From Metallosphaera sedula DSM 5348 (GTDB lineage: Archaea; Thermoproteota; Thermoprotei_A; Sulfolobales; Sulfolobaceae): a DNA stretch of 64,000 nucleotides. The position numbers and the translations under genes are program-made. Position 1 is the first letter of the stretch. Every line of letters begins with the position of its first letter. Shown here piece by piece: positions 19,580-29,316 of the stretch. The stretch is taken from positions 1,834,001 to 1,898,000 of the forward strand of contig NC_009440.1 in NCBI RefSeq assembly GCF_000016605.1, in the 5' to 3' direction. The notes beneath the pieces are model-generated. The model was not told where the DNA came from and ran no database searches. It worked only from the letters and a program-made list of their open reading frames with translations.

Positions 19580-22213
19580 ATGAGTATAATGGCCAGACAG
19601 CTTACCCTTGCTGACTTCTCTGGGATCAAGAGAGAGGAACCAGTTAAACAGGAAGAGAAGACGCAGGAGGAAGAGAGGCCTCTGGAAAGGCCAGCGAGGC
19701 TAAGAAAGGACACAGTTAAACAGGCGCAGGAGGAGAGAAAGTACTTTCTTCTCTCCGTAGACTATGATGGTAAAATGGGGAAGGCTGTCTGCAAGCTTTA
19801 TGATCCTGAAACGGGTGAGCTACACGTCCTTTACGACAGCACGGGTCACAAGTCATACTTCCTTGTGGATTTAGAGCCAGATCAGATCCAAAAAATTCCA
19901 AAGATTGTTAAGGATGAGTCCTTTGTTAGGCTTGAGAAGACCACTAAAATAGACCCCTACACTTGGAAACCTATTAACCTAACCAAGATTGTGGTGAATG
20001 ACCCCCTCGCTGTGAGACGCCTAAGAGAATATGTCCCAAGGGCCTATGAAGCTCATATAAAATATTTTAACAATTATATTTACGATTTCAGCCTCATACC
20101 AGGGATGCCCTACGTGGTAAAGAAGGGGAAGCTAGTCCCCCTTAAGCCGGAGGTTGACGTCAAAGAGGTAAAGGAAGCGTTCAAGGATGCTGACCAGATA
20201 GCTCAAGAGATGGCGCTAGACTGGGCTCCCCTCTTTGAGTCCGAGATTCCGTCGGTGAAGAGGGTCGCAATAGATATAGAGGTTTATACTCCCATGATGG
20301 GTAGGGTACCGGATCCAGTAAAGGCCGAGTACCCCGTGATAAGCGTAGCCCTAGCAGGGAGCGATGGCCTGAAACTGGTCCTAGTCCTTGATAGGGGAGA
20401 TAGTCCGATTCAAAGTAAGGATATCAAGGTTGAGGTCTTCCGCACAGAGAGGGAGCTTCTCTCCAGGTTGTTTGACATTCTTAAGGAATATCCCATGGTT
20501 CTGACCTTTAACGGAGACGACTTCGATATCCCATACCTGATCTTCAGAGGTTTCAAGCTCGGGTTACTACAGGATGAGATACCCTTCGAGATCTCTAGTT
20601 TTGGCAGGAAACCTGACGCGAAGTTCAGATATGGATTTCACATAGATTTGTACAGGTTCTTCTTCAACAAGGCGGTCAGGAACTATGCATTTGAGGGGAA
20701 GTACTCAGAGTACAACCTTGACACCGTAGCCCAGGCACTCTTGGGTCTCTCCAAGGTCAAGTTGGACGAGTCCATTAGCGACCTAAACATGTCTAAACTC
20801 GTGGAGTACAACTACAGGGACTCGGAGATCACGCTGAAGTTGACCACGTTCAACAACGAACTAGTATGGAAGTTGATTGTACTCTTCTCCAGAATTTCCA
20901 AGCTTGGTATAGAGGAGCTAACTAGGACAGAGATATCAGCCTGGGTAAAGAACCTGTACTACTGGGAACATAGGAAAAGGAACTGGTTAATCCCCCTCAA
21001 GGAGGAAATCCTTGAACGCTCCTCTGGGTTGAAGACAGCTGCCATTATCAAGGGAAAGGGATACAAGGGCGCAGTGGTCATAGACCCACCTGTGGGGGTT
21101 TACTTTGACGTAGTTGTTCTGGACTTCGCCTCACTGTATCCCTCCATCATCAGGAACTGGAACCTCAGTTATGAAACCGTTGATGTGAAGGAATGTAACA
21201 AGAAAAGGGATATAAGGGATGAGAGTGGGGCGAAAATCCATGAGGTGTGCGTGGACAGGCCCGGGATTACTGCAGTGGTAACTGGCTTACTTAGGGACTT
21301 CAGGGTCAAAATTTACAAGAAGAAAGGGAAACAGAGCAACATAGACGAGGAGAGAAAGATGTTGTACGACGTGGTACAGAGGGGCATGAAGGTGTTCATT
21401 AATGCGACCTATGGCGTCTTCGGTGCGGAGACCTTCCCCTTGTACGCCCCAGCAGTTGCAGAGAGCGTTACAGCCCTAGGTAGGTACGTAATCACGTCCA
21501 CCAAGGAAATGGCTAACAAGCTTGGGCTGAAGGTTGTGTACGGGGATACGGACTCGCTCTTCATTCACCAGCCTGATAAGAAGAAGCTGGAGGAACTGGT
21601 GGAGTGGACCAGGCAGAACTTCGGGCTTGATCTAGAGGTGGACAAAACTTACAGGTTCATTGCCTTCTCCGGTCTTAAGAAGAACTACTTCGGTGTGTTC
21701 AAGGATTCCAAGGTTGACATAAAGGGCATGTTGGCAAAGAAGAGGAACACCCCAGAGTTTCTGAAGCAGGCCTTCAATGAGGCTAAGGAGAGGCTAGCGA
21801 AGGTTCAGAACCAGGAGGAGCTCGAAAAGGCAATTCAAGACTTAACGGCGCAGGTTAAGGAGGTGTACAGGAAGCTTAAGATGAAGGAATATAACTTGGA
21901 TGAGCTCGCCTTCAGGGTCATGTTATCCAGGGACGTGAAGTCCTATGAGAAGAACACCCCACAGCACGTTAAGGCTGCGGCACAGCTGGCGGAGATGAAC
22001 GTACAAGTGATGTCAAGGGATATAATTAGCTTCGTAAAGGTAAAGACTAAGGAGGGAGTTAAACCTGTCCAGCTAGCTAAGCTTTCAGAGATTGATGTGG
22101 ATAAATACTATGAGAGCGTGAGAAGTACCTTCGAACAGTTATTGAAAAGCTTCAATGTGAGCTGGGATAGAATAGAGTCCACGACATCAATCGACTCGTT
22201 CTTCAAGACTTAG
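19580..22213 (+). CDS. polB1: Replicative DNA polymerase B1 (family B)
   Basis: The 877-residue enzyme closely follows Sulfolobus PolB1/Dpo1 from end to end. The 3'-5' exonuclease motif I DIEVYTP is near residue 231. Polymerase motif [11 protein letters not shown] is near 515, motif B-type [14 protein letters not shown] near 610 and motif C YGDTDS near 654. The N-terminal QLTLADF resembles a PCNA-interacting sequence. It replicates the chromosome with PriSL, PCNA and small accessory subunits. ATG at 19589 gives [10 protein letters not shown], which matches the start of known homologues better than 19580. Convergent genes downstream encode an acidic small protein and aKMT. Confidence 0.95.
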   Translation: MSIMARQLTLADFSGIKREEPVKQEEKTQEEERPLERPARLRKDTVKQAQEERKYFLLSVDYDGKMGKAVCKLYDPETGELHVLYDSTGHKSYFLVDLEPDQIQKIPKIVKDESFVRLEKTTKIDPYTWKPINLTKIVVNDPLAVRRLREYVPRAYEAHIKYFNNYIYDFSLIPGMPYVVKKGKLVPLKPEVDVKEVKEAFKDADQIAQEMALDWAPLFESEIPSVKRVAIDIEVYTPMMGRVPDPVKAEYPVISVALAGSDGLKLVLVLDRGDSPIQSKDIKVEVFRTERELLSRLFDILKEYPMVLTFNGDDFDIPYLIFRGFKLGLLQDEIPFEISSFGRKPDAKFRYGFHIDLYRFFFNKAVRNYAFEGKYSEYNLDTVAQALLGLSKVKLDESISDLNMSKLVEYNYRDSEITLKLTTFNNELVWKLIVLFSRISKLGIEELTRTEISAWVKNLYYWEHRKRNWLIPLKEEILERSSGLKTAAIIKGKGYKGAVVIDPPVGVYFDVVVLDFASLYPSIIRNWNLSYETVDVKECNKKRDIRDESGAKIHEVCVDRPGITAVVTGLLRDFRVKIYKKKGKQSNIDEERKMLYDVVQRGMKVFINATYGVFGAETFPLYAPAVAESVTALGRYVITSTKEMANKLGLKVVYGDTDSLFIHQPDKKKLEELVEWTRQNFGLDLEVDKTYRFIAFSGLKKNYFGVFKDSKVDIKGMLAKKRNTPEFLKQAFNEAKERLAKVQNQEELEKAIQDLTAQVKEVYRKLKMKEYNLDELAFRVMLSRDVKSYEKNTPQHVKAAAQLAEMNVQVMSRDIISFVKVKTKEGVKPVQLAKLSEIDVDKYYESVRSTFEQLLKSFNVSWDRIESTTSIDSFFKT

Positions 22214-22267
22214 AGAGGCGTGGATTTTCAGGGGAAGCTAAGGTTTCCTAGCAACTAAAGCTAAAAA

Positions 22268-22711
22268 CTACTCCTCTAAGTCCTCGTCCTCTTCCTCTAT
22301 CTCTTCTTCCTTCTCGGCTTCCTCTGAAGTAACCTGAGCAGCGTAATCCGTTAATTCCTTTTTGAGCTCCTCATTTAGATAGTAGGAGATGACGTAAACC
22401 TTCTTGTCCTGGAAGTTCTCTTCCTTCCACTGGTTCTCAAAGCTAATGATGAAGATTGGTAACTTGACTATTGCAGACGTCTTATCCTTTCCTGTAAGGA
22501 AGTTCTTCATCTTCTCGTACATATCAGGCTTAAGGGGTAGAGGTATCCTAGCCTCCTGCGAGTCCCTCATTATGATGAAGTCTGAGGTAAGCTCGTTCCA
22601 CTCCTTTAGTGCCTTCTCTGCAGTCTTCCTAACGACATCACCTATTTCCCCTTCCTCAAGGGCATCAGAGGTTACCTTTCCTGACTCACTCTTAAGCACA
22701 ACAATCTTCAT
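22268..22711 (-). CDS. Small protein with highly acidic C-terminal tail, PolB1 neighbour
   Basis: The 147-residue protein has a compact N-terminal part (about residues 1-120, mixed alpha/beta, starting MKIVVLKSESGKVTSDALEE). It ends in a tail of about 20 residues made almost only of Glu and Asp. It converges with polB1, and its start overlaps the aKMT stop by 4 nt. PolB1-binding protein 1 (PBP1) of Saccharolobus is described as having an acidic C-terminal tail that restrains strand displacement. This protein is a candidate for PBP1 or a functional analogue. That is inference from tail composition and location, not from a verified alignment. Confidence 0.5.
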   Translation of the reverse strand: MKIVVLKSESGKVTSDALEEGEIGDVVRKTAEKALKEWNELTSDFIIMRDSQEARIPLPLKPDMYEKMKNFLTGKDKTSAIVKLPIFIISFENQWKEENFQDKKVYVISYYLNEELKKELTDYAAQVTSEEAEKEEEIEEEDEDLEE

Positions 22712-23205
22712 TGATGCTCACCAATAACGTAAAGGTAAACTAGATGGTGCATGTTCCCGTCCTCAACCTTAATTACTTCCTTGGGCTTCCAGCCCTTCAT
22801 TTCGAACTCGTGGGAAACCACCCTGGTCCCAGGTTTAAGTTCCTTCTCAAACTTCGGCTTTAGAAGCTCGTTAGCGTTGGTCAACAGGAAGAGAGTAACC
22901 ACAGTGGCATCAGATACGTTCTCGTCAAGAAAGTTGTTCTTCCTGAGTTCAATCTTGTCCCTAACTCCGTTCTGTATGGCGTTCTGTTCTGCCTCCTTAA
23001 GCCTTTCATCGCTTAGGTCAACGCCCACAGCTTTCTTAGCCCCAAAATTCTTCACTGCAGCAATTATTATCCTTCCGTCACCGCATCCTAGGTCATAAAC
23101 AATGTCCTCTGGTCCTACCTTTGCAACCTCCAGCATTTTCAGCACTACCTTTTCAGGGGTCGGCACAAATGGAACGTGTGGAACTTCCCTATGTGGTGTG
23201 CTCAA
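22708..23205 (-). CDS. Protein-lysine N-methyltransferase aKMT family
   Basis: The 165-residue protein is a compact class I SAM methyltransferase. It shows motif I DLGCGDGR (about residues 38-45), an N-terminal HVPFVPTPEKVV segment and C-terminal GTRVVSHEFEMKGW and GNMHHLVYLYVIGEH blocks. These match the crenarchaeal aKMT enzymes, which methylate many proteins such as chromatin protein Cren7. TTG at 23205 is the likely start. It is the middle gene of a three-gene minus-strand unit, 20 nt after the 104-residue gene and overlapping the acidic-tail gene. Confidence 0.85.
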   Translation of the reverse strand: MSTPHREVPHVPFVPTPEKVVLKMLEVAKVGPEDIVYDLGCGDGRIIIAAVKNFGAKKAVGVDLSDERLKEAEQNAIQNGVRDKIELRKNNFLDENVSDATVVTLFLLTNANELLKPKFEKELKPGTRVVSHEFEMKGWKPKEVIKVEDGNMHHLVYLYVIGEHQ

Positions 23206-23225
23206 TTATCTCACTAGTGTAATCT

Positions 23226-23540
23226 TCATGAGACGAGATTTTTAATTTTGTTAATCGCTTCCTGCCTTCCGGCCTCGGGGTCTGGCTTTATGTCCTTGCC
23301 TATGGGCATCTGGGTAAGGATTGGGTAAATTCTTCCGTCCTCTAACTGAACCAAGAGCTGAGGTAACCAACTCATTCCGAACTCATCCTTTTCACCGTAG
23401 TCTGAGAGGAAGGCGTAGTCCTCCAGCTTGGTCTCTAGTTCAAGGTTGAACTCCTTGGCAATGGACTCAGCTATGCTTAGAAATCCCTTGTGATTGGGGT
23501 GGGACTCGGAAGTCACGAGGATCAGTTTTTTAGCTTTCAT
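23226..23540 (-). CDS. Hypothetical small protein, possibly thioredoxin-fold
   Basis: The protein is 104 residues when started at ATG 23540 (MKAKKLILVTSESHPNHKGF). A TTG three codons upstream is possible. The pattern of a first beta-strand, a helix, and a later WLPQLLVQLEDGRIYPI segment with a proline before a strand resembles thioredoxin-like folds, but no CxxC is present. I do not recognise the family. It probably begins the operon leading to aKMT and the acidic-tail protein. It is divergent from the CDP-alcohol transferase gene, with about 48 nt between the starts. Confidence 0.6.
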   Translation of the reverse strand: MKAKKLILVTSESHPNHKGFLSIAESIAKEFNLELETKLEDYAFLSDYGEKDEFGMSWLPQLLVQLEDGRIYPILTQMPIGKDIKPDPEAGRQEAINKIKNLVS

Positions 23541-23588
23541 TGTGACCAAGTCTCAACGTATTCCACAGCTTAAAACGGTAGTGGTACC

Positions 23589-24164
23589 ATGATTACAAAT
23601 CTAAGGAGCGCCTCCAAGAAGGTTTTGAGGCCAATGGCATCTGCCCTGGTGAAGGCAGGTTTCACGGGAAATCAAGTCACTGCTTTGGGGTTGGTCATGT
23701 CCCTAGTATACTTGGGAGTAATCTATTTCACTAGGAATCCCCTGCTCGGACTGTTGACCCTGGCAATATCCTCCCTTTTAGATGCATTGGATGGGGAAGT
23801 TGCCAGGATGAGGGGTCTTGCAGGACCTAAGGGTAGCTTTCTTGACTCCTCCTTTGACCGGCTTGAGGATACCCTTTTCATTGGGTCTCTGGTCCTGCTG
23901 GGGTTTCCTCCACTGTTGACCGCAATACTTGTTGGGATTTCCCTATCAATCTCCTACTTGAGGGCTAAGGCAGAGTCCCTTGGAATAAAGGCAGAGGGTA
24001 AGGGACTCATTGAGAGGGGGGAGAGGTTAATCCTGGTGGGGCTAATACTCCTCTTCCTTCCTTTCCTTCCACTGATCTCCACCGTGATCTTCTACGGGCT
24101 GTTTGTGGCGTCCATAATAACCCTGGGGCAGAGATTTCACTTGGTGATGTCTGCGCTACCGTAA
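23589..24164 (+). CDS. CDP-alcohol phosphatidyltransferase, likely archaetidylinositol phosphate synthase
   Basis: The 191-residue membrane protein has about six hydrophobic segments and the complete CDP-alcohol transferase motif D(x2)DG(x2)AR(x8)G(x3)D(x3)D. This is seen as DALDGEVAR, then G, D and D in GSFLDSSFD. Archaeal members of this length join CDP-archaeol to inositol-1-phosphate. The presence of ino1 in the same window supports that substrate, but serine or glycerol-phosphate versions cannot be excluded. It converges with priL, overlapping it by 28 nt. Confidence 0.8.
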   Translation: MITNLRSASKKVLRPMASALVKAGFTGNQVTALGLVMSLVYLGVIYFTRNPLLGLLTLAISSLLDALDGEVARMRGLAGPKGSFLDSSFDRLEDTLFIGSLVLLGFPPLLTAILVGISLSISYLRAKAESLGIKAEGKGLIERGERLILVGLILLFLPFLPLISTVIFYGLFVASIITLGQRFHLVMSALP

Positions 24165-25060
24165 TAAAACTGAAGAGGAGATCTAGTCCCGCAGTCTGAA
24201 ACGCACATGCCCAACTCTTTCATTCTCTGACAGGAGTAAATCACCATTTTCTCCTTGAAGATCCTCTTAACCTGTTCCATGGGATTCTCCTCCCCATTCT
24301 TCTCCAGGACTAGGGCTATTGAGTCCACGCTGGAACCCGTGTTGGCCATGTAAACTGCCAGGGCGAGGGCCTCCTCCCGTGATCTTTCCCTCTTCTCCTG
24401 GATTGCCCTTATGCACGGGGGCGTCTTCCCTCCTCTCATCATTATGATGTCCACGAGCGTCTCTGGAACTTCCTCCATGGGGATTGGTTTCACAGTTTCC
24501 CTTAACCTTTTCAAGAGATTGAAACCTAGCAATTTGAGGAGAGTTGATCTATCCATGTAGACGTATCCCTTGTGGAGTATCCTCTGCGTCAGGGGGAACT
24601 CCTTGCTCCCCTTTATCGCCTTGAGGTACTCCAGAAAGTGGAGAGAATAGTCTAGTCTCTTGGGCTGAACCTTTCCCCTTGTTACCTCGTGATACTTTAG
24701 GCTACTCATTTTAACGTTGAACCCTAGCCACTTGAACACGGTGAGGAGGTCTGCGTCCTCCTCCCTTTCAAGGTCCCTCATGAATAGATCCTTTTCCTTT
24801 CTAAGGACTCTCTCCGTGGTTCTCTTGTCATTCAGGACTCCCAGGATGAGGAGCTCCGCGAAGAACACCAGCTGGGGAGAGGTGTACTCCTTGAGCCTCT
24901 TAACCTCCTTGCCTGTGACTATCTCCCTTATCCTGTTCTTTGCCTCCCTGATAGCCTTTCCATCAGTGGTGAGTAGGGTGTAAAGGTCGACAGCGTTCTC
25001 TCTCTTGATTACCTCGTCAACAGAGACCATGAAGGGATACTTGTTGTAGTCAAGCACCAA
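24137..25060 (-). CDS. priL: DNA primase large subunit PriL
   Basis: The 307-residue protein follows Sulfolobus PriL. It has an N-terminal LDYNKYPF segment, an ILHKGYVYMDRSTLLKLL block near residue 165, and four cysteines for the iron-sulfur cluster (one in TPPCIRAI and three in YSCQRMKELGMCVSDCG). It partners with the catalytic PriS, which is not in this window, to make primers. Starts TTG 25060 and GTG 25057 are adjacent alternatives. Its location near polB1 suggests a loose replication neighbourhood. Confidence 0.92.
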   Translation of the reverse strand: MVLDYNKYPFMVSVDEVIKRENAVDLYTLLTTDGKAIREAKNRIREIVTGKEVKRLKEYTSPQLVFFAELLILGVLNDKRTTERVLRKEKDLFMRDLEREEDADLLTVFKWLGFNVKMSSLKYHEVTRGKVQPKRLDYSLHFLEYLKAIKGSKEFPLTQRILHKGYVYMDRSTLLKLLGFNLLKRLRETVKPIPMEEVPETLVDIIMMRGGKTPPCIRAIQEKRERSREEALALAVYMANTGSSVDSIALVLEKNGEENPMEQVKRIFKEKMVIYSCQRMKELGMCVSDCGTRSPLQFYYGSADITK

Positions 25061-25123
25061 TTTACTGGGGTATTTGTGAATTCCTTTAATAAGTGAACTA
25101 GGTGAATCTGTTAGGGTGATTAT

Positions 25124-26830
25124 TTGAAGATTCTAGTGGCGTCAGCCTGGCCCTACGTGCAATCGGTTCCACATCTGGGCAACCTTATAGGCTCAATCCT
25201 CTCTGCCGATGTCTTTGCGCGCTATGCCAGATTAAAGTACGGAAAGGAGAACGTGGTCTTCGTGAGCGGGAGCGACGAGCATGGAACCCCCATAGAGATT
25301 GAGGCCATAAAGAGAGGGGTGAGCCCAAAGTCCCTCACAGATCAGGCCCACGAGTACGACAGACAACTGTTCCTGAACACCTGGAACATAAGTTTCGACA
25401 ACTACACCAGGACGGAGTCCGAGGTTCATAAGAGCTTCGTGAAGGAGTTTTTGCTGGGAGTCAGCAAGTACATCAAGGTGGAGGAGGAGGAACTCCCCTA
25501 CTGTGAAAGGGACAAGCTATTCCTCCCAGACAGGTTCGTGAAGGGGACCTGCCCCTACTGTGGATTTGAGGATGCACGGGGTGATCAATGCGACCGCTGT
25601 GGTAGGCTTTTGACCCCCTCCCTTCTCATAAATCCGAAGTGTGCCATCTGCGGTACTCCCCCCGTTCTCAGGAAGACCAAACACTGGTTCTTCGATCTCA
25701 GGCCCTTCTCTGAACCCATTAGGGAGTGGATAACCTCTTCCCAGGATATGCCAGAGAACGTGAAGGGAACAGCGCTGAGCTGGGTCAACGAGGGATTAAA
25801 ACCCAGGAGCCTGACCAGGGATAACTCGTGGGGGATCCCAGCTCCCTTCCCAGGGGCGGAGGGAAAGACGATTTACGTCTGGTTTGAGGCCCTCCTGGGC
25901 TACCTATCTGCCACCCTAGAATATTTCCAGGGAAGAGGGGAAACGGAGAGGTGGAAGGAATTCTGGGAGAACGGTAAAGTGAGGAGTTACTACTTCATAG
26001 GAAAGGATAACATTCCTTTCCACGCCGTGATACTCCCGGCTATGTTGTTAGCCTCTGAGAAGAACTACGCTCTTCCCACGGTGATAGCTGCCACCGAGTA
26101 CCTCATGTATGAGGGGCAGAAGTTTAGCAAGAGCAGGAAAATCGGGATCTGGATAGATGAGGCCCCCCTAATCATGGAGGTGGACTATTGGAGATTCCTC
26201 CTCATAAGGATGAGACCGGAAGAGAAGGACATGAACTTCACCTGGACCGAGGCTATCAGGATAGTGAATAGCGAGTTAAATGACGACGTTGGAAACCTCG
26301 TGAACAGGGTCATAACCATGGTGAACAGGTATTTCCAAGGCAAGATACCTGAACCCAAGAACCTGAAGGAGGTGGACATGAGACTTCTCTCCAGGGTAGG
26401 CGAAACCCTGGATCAGGTTAGCTTCATGTTCGAGAAGGGCAAGTTAAAGGGTGGAACTGAACTGGTCCTGACTCTAGCCAGGGAAACGAACGCATACCTC
26501 AATGAGAAGGCCCCATGGGACAAGGTAAAGAGCGACGTGGAGGACGCATCCAATACCTTGTTCGTGGCAAGCTCCGCCATCAGGGCAATAGCCCTAATGC
26601 TTTACCCTGTGATACCAGAGAAGGCTAAACTAATCTACGACCAGTTGGGGCTAGACATAACCCAGGAGAGATGGGATAACGCCAAGGAACCCCTTAAACC
26701 AGGTCACGTTGTTGGGAAGCCTGCCCCGGTTTTCAAGAAGCTTCCGCAGGACTTTGAGAAAAACCTTAACGAAATCCTGGAAAAAGTGAGAAAGGAAGTA
26801 GAAAAAAGAAGACCTACTCTTCTTAAGTAG
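25124..26830 (+). CDS. metG: Methionyl-tRNA synthetase
   Basis: The 568-residue class I synthetase charges tRNA-Met. It has the HIGH-type site HLGN (about residues 18-21), a zinc knuckle region with CPYCGFEDARGDQCDRCG and CAICG, and the KMSKS-type KFSKS near residue 335. There is no C-terminal tRNA-binding EMAP-like extension, consistent with its length. The start is TTG. The 3' end overlaps the convergent ATP synthase subunit I gene by 8 nt. Confidence 0.95.
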   Translation: MKILVASAWPYVQSVPHLGNLIGSILSADVFARYARLKYGKENVVFVSGSDEHGTPIEIEAIKRGVSPKSLTDQAHEYDRQLFLNTWNISFDNYTRTESEVHKSFVKEFLLGVSKYIKVEEEELPYCERDKLFLPDRFVKGTCPYCGFEDARGDQCDRCGRLLTPSLLINPKCAICGTPPVLRKTKHWFFDLRPFSEPIREWITSSQDMPENVKGTALSWVNEGLKPRSLTRDNSWGIPAPFPGAEGKTIYVWFEALLGYLSATLEYFQGRGETERWKEFWENGKVRSYYFIGKDNIPFHAVILPAMLLASEKNYALPTVIAATEYLMYEGQKFSKSRKIGIWIDEAPLIMEVDYWRFLLIRMRPEEKDMNFTWTEAIRIVNSELNDDVGNLVNRVITMVNRYFQGKIPEPKNLKEVDMRLLSRVGETLDQVSFMFEKGKLKGGTELVLTLARETNAYLNEKAPWDKVKSDVEDASNTLFVASSAIRAIALMLYPVIPEKAKLIYDQLGLDITQERWDNAKEPLKPGHVVGKPAPVFKKLPQDFEKNLNEILEKVRKEVEKRRPTLLK

Positions 26831-28940
26831 CCAGTTCCACTGACGCTACTAGGGGTTCGAACTTCTTTCCTCTTCCCTCATAGAACTTGCTGAACATCTC
26901 GTAGAAGTGGAGCCTCATGTCCTGTATGAACACCACTAGTCCCTCTAGTCCTATTGCAAGGAGGTTTCCTATTATCAGGATCACGATCGAGGCCGGGTTA
27001 GTCCCCAAGGCTAGGAGGCTTGGATGCCCCACCACTAGATAGGCCATGTATGAGAACGCGTACAGAAGGTAGTAGTGAGCCAGTGCAAACACTAGAATTC
27101 TTATGAAAGAGATTGTGTTGGATAACAGTAGGATAGCAGCCTCGAAACCTCCTTCAATGAATCCCATGGCAAGGGCACTTCCCGTGGATGCGTGATCGTG
27201 TCTCTTCAGGATTATAGCCTTAGATATCCAGTTGTATATTAGTCCTATCTCTACCCATACAATTAACCCATACGCCAAGGCCGACGTAGGATTGCTCAGG
27301 TCAGGATGTATCCCGCTTAGCAAGTTCTGGAGGATATCACCTAGGAGGACTCCCACAGTACTGAAGTAATGGGAAGGATCCGTTACACCGTATCCAAATA
27401 TCACCAGGGGAACTGTGTATAGCACCAGGAGTGGTAATTTCTCGAAGACAAGAAATTCAGGATCTCTCTTCTTCACTGCATTTATGACTCCCAGAAGGGA
27501 GCTTACGAAGAGAGCTATTGCTCCCAGGAGGATCGAAAGGATTATTGTGTGTTCAATCGAGGTGCTAGTGCTGTATTCACCAAATGGAAGTAGTGGGGAT
27601 AACGCCTCCGTTACGCTCACTGGTACTGGCCATACGCTATCCAGGGGACCGCTCACGTTGGCTATACCCATCTCCTTGAGCCCTCCCACGGGAAGTGGTC
27701 CGAAGAAGTCTCTAGCTAGGAAACCAGTAATCATGGCAACGACTGAGGAGTAACCTAGAATGAGGGAAAGGTTCTTGATGTTGTTGCTTCCCTTCTTGAC
27801 GCCGTATCTATGGAAGAAGATGGCAAAGATCAGGAGCACAAGGGCATTCCCAACATCTGGAAACATTAGCCCGAACAGGAGAGGGAAGGTAATGACTAGA
27901 AACACCAGCGGTGATATCTCCCAGTACGACGGTGTACCGTAGATTTCCACAACAGACTCTATGGCCGAGATACTCTTGGGAAGTCGGATGTACGTAGGGG
28001 GCTCCTCTTCCTCTCCGAACCTCCTTGGGGTAGCACTTTCGATAACAGCAACCTGATCTAAGGCAGATTTCAGCTTTTTCCAGTCCCTCTCGGGAACGTA
28101 TCCCTCTATCTGGAAAAAGTGGTCTGAGATTCTCCCCTTGGAAAGGAGGGAAAGCGCGTCCCTCGCCGTTAGAAGCTTTCCGTATAACTCGCTGAACTCC
28201 CTCTCATTTTCCCTTATCTTCTTGATGAGGCTACTTCTGGTCTCCTCAAGGATTTTCCTAAGCTCGCCAATCCTTTCGCTTAACACCTTATACACTTCGT
28301 AGGGAGATTTCCCCTCGTTAGTCTCAAATCTCCTGACTCCCAGTTCCTTAAGTACCTGATCTAGTGACACAACGTTTCTCCTTGAGATAAGCACGGAGGC
28401 ATATTTACCATCCTTCAGCGGAGTTGTCTCCACCACAACGTTCTTGTTAGACTTCACCTTGTTTAACTGGTCTTCCGTGAGAACTACTAGTGCTACATCC
28501 AACGTCTCTAGCGAGTACAAGGTGGATAGATCGGTGGTAATCCCGCTGAATGGTTCCAATTCCCTGAGTTGTGCCTGGTAGAGGTCTATCTCACCCTTCA
28601 GTTTCCCTATTTCCTCGAGGAGCTCCTTGTATCTGAACTCCTCAAGCGATGCCTCCTCTGAAAGCTTCTTGGCCACGTCAGTCCATGTGGAGTCAACCTT
28701 CATCTTGCCCCTAGGTTCCAGCGGTGTTCCAGCTATTTCCATGATCAGCTTGACCTTATTCACGTGTTCTTGGATTGCTGTCAATTCCCTCCTAGCATCT
28801 TCATACCTCGAGTTGGAGATAGGATGGGCTGGCTCTATTACCTCCATTTTACCGAACTTGAGTATCTCCGTGGTTACTTTGTCTTTTTGGTTAACTGGCG
28901 ATATGATTTCTACTTTTACCATGTTTTCAGGAAAGATCAA
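26823..28940 (-). CDS. atpI: A-type ATP synthase subunit I (subunit a)
   Basis: The 705-residue protein has an N-terminal soluble half with coiled-coil segments (about 1-330). The C-terminal half has about eight membrane helices. The essential arginine of the proton path is visible in SFIRILVFALAHYYLL, near residue 614. It forms the stator half-channel next to the K ring. The TTG start fits the family pattern M-x-PE-M-x-KV (IFPENMVKV). It is transcribed divergently from the rest of the operon, which is unusual compared with many archaeal operons where it comes first on the same strand. Confidence 0.92.
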   Translation of the reverse strand: MIFPENMVKVEIISPVNQKDKVTTEILKFGKMEVIEPAHPISNSRYEDARRELTAIQEHVNKVKLIMEIAGTPLEPRGKMKVDSTWTDVAKKLSEEASLEEFRYKELLEEIGKLKGEIDLYQAQLRELEPFSGITTDLSTLYSLETLDVALVVLTEDQLNKVKSNKNVVVETTPLKDGKYASVLISRRNVVSLDQVLKELGVRRFETNEGKSPYEVYKVLSERIGELRKILEETRSSLIKKIRENEREFSELYGKLLTARDALSLLSKGRISDHFFQIEGYVPERDWKKLKSALDQVAVIESATPRRFGEEEEPPTYIRLPKSISAIESVVEIYGTPSYWEISPLVFLVITFPLLFGLMFPDVGNALVLLIFAIFFHRYGVKKGSNNIKNLSLILGYSSVVAMITGFLARDFFGPLPVGGLKEMGIANVSGPLDSVWPVPVSVTEALSPLLPFGEYSTSTSIEHTIILSILLGAIALFVSSLLGVINAVKKRDPEFLVFEKLPLLVLYTVPLVIFGYGVTDPSHYFSTVGVLLGDILQNLLSGIHPDLSNPTSALAYGLIVWVEIGLIYNWISKAIILKRHDHASTGSALAMGFIEGGFEAAILLLSNTISFIRILVFALAHYYLLYAFSYMAYLVVGHPSLLALGTNPASIVILIIGNLLAIGLEGLVVFIQDMRLHFYEMFSKFYEGRGKKFEPLVASVELAT

Positions 28941-28967
28941 TACACTATCGGGAGTAGTATGAGCTAT

Positions 28968-28992
28968 ATCTTAAAAATATTTAATCTTCATA
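28968..28992. promoter_or_regulatory. Divergent promoter between atpI and atpF
   Basis: An A/T-rich block (ATATCTTAAAAATATTTAATC) lies between the divergent starts at 28940 and 29010. It can supply TATA boxes at about 25-30 nt from each start, so the two halves of the ATP synthase locus are likely expressed from one control region. Confidence 0.5.
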
Positions 28993-29009
28993 GCAAATGA
29001 GAGCACGTC

Positions 29010-29312
29010 ATGGGTAAAATATTGCTATTGGGCGATAGGTACACTGTTTCGCTTTTTAAAATGATGGGGACTGAAGGTGAAGTGATCGAGGATCCCCTTA
29101 ACCTAGAGAAGGAGATTGATGCTGTGAAAAAGAGGGAAGACGTAGACCTAGTGCTAATAACTAGGGACGTTTACGAACCAGTAAAGGAAAAGGTAGACTC
29201 AATGATTTCAAATCTCACAAAGCCCCTGGTTACCATCATACCATCCCCGTTCTCAGAATCCAAGCCAATTGACGTTAAGAAGATGGTTTTAAAGGCTCTA
29301 GGGTTCGGGTGA
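29010..29312 (+). CDS. atpF: A-type ATP synthase subunit F
   Basis: The 100-residue protein begins GKILLLGDRYTVSLFKMMG, the Rossmann-like start of the F subunit that binds the central stalk. It then has DVDLVLITRDVYE and a TIIPSPFSE strand-turn typical of the family. It is the first plus-strand gene of the operon and is followed after 4 nt by atpE. Confidence 0.9.
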   Translation: MGKILLLGDRYTVSLFKMMGTEGEVIEDPLNLEKEIDAVKKREDVDLVLITRDVYEPVKEKVDSMISNLTKPLVTIIPSPFSESKPIDVKKMVLKALGFG

Positions 29313-29316
29313 TGAT

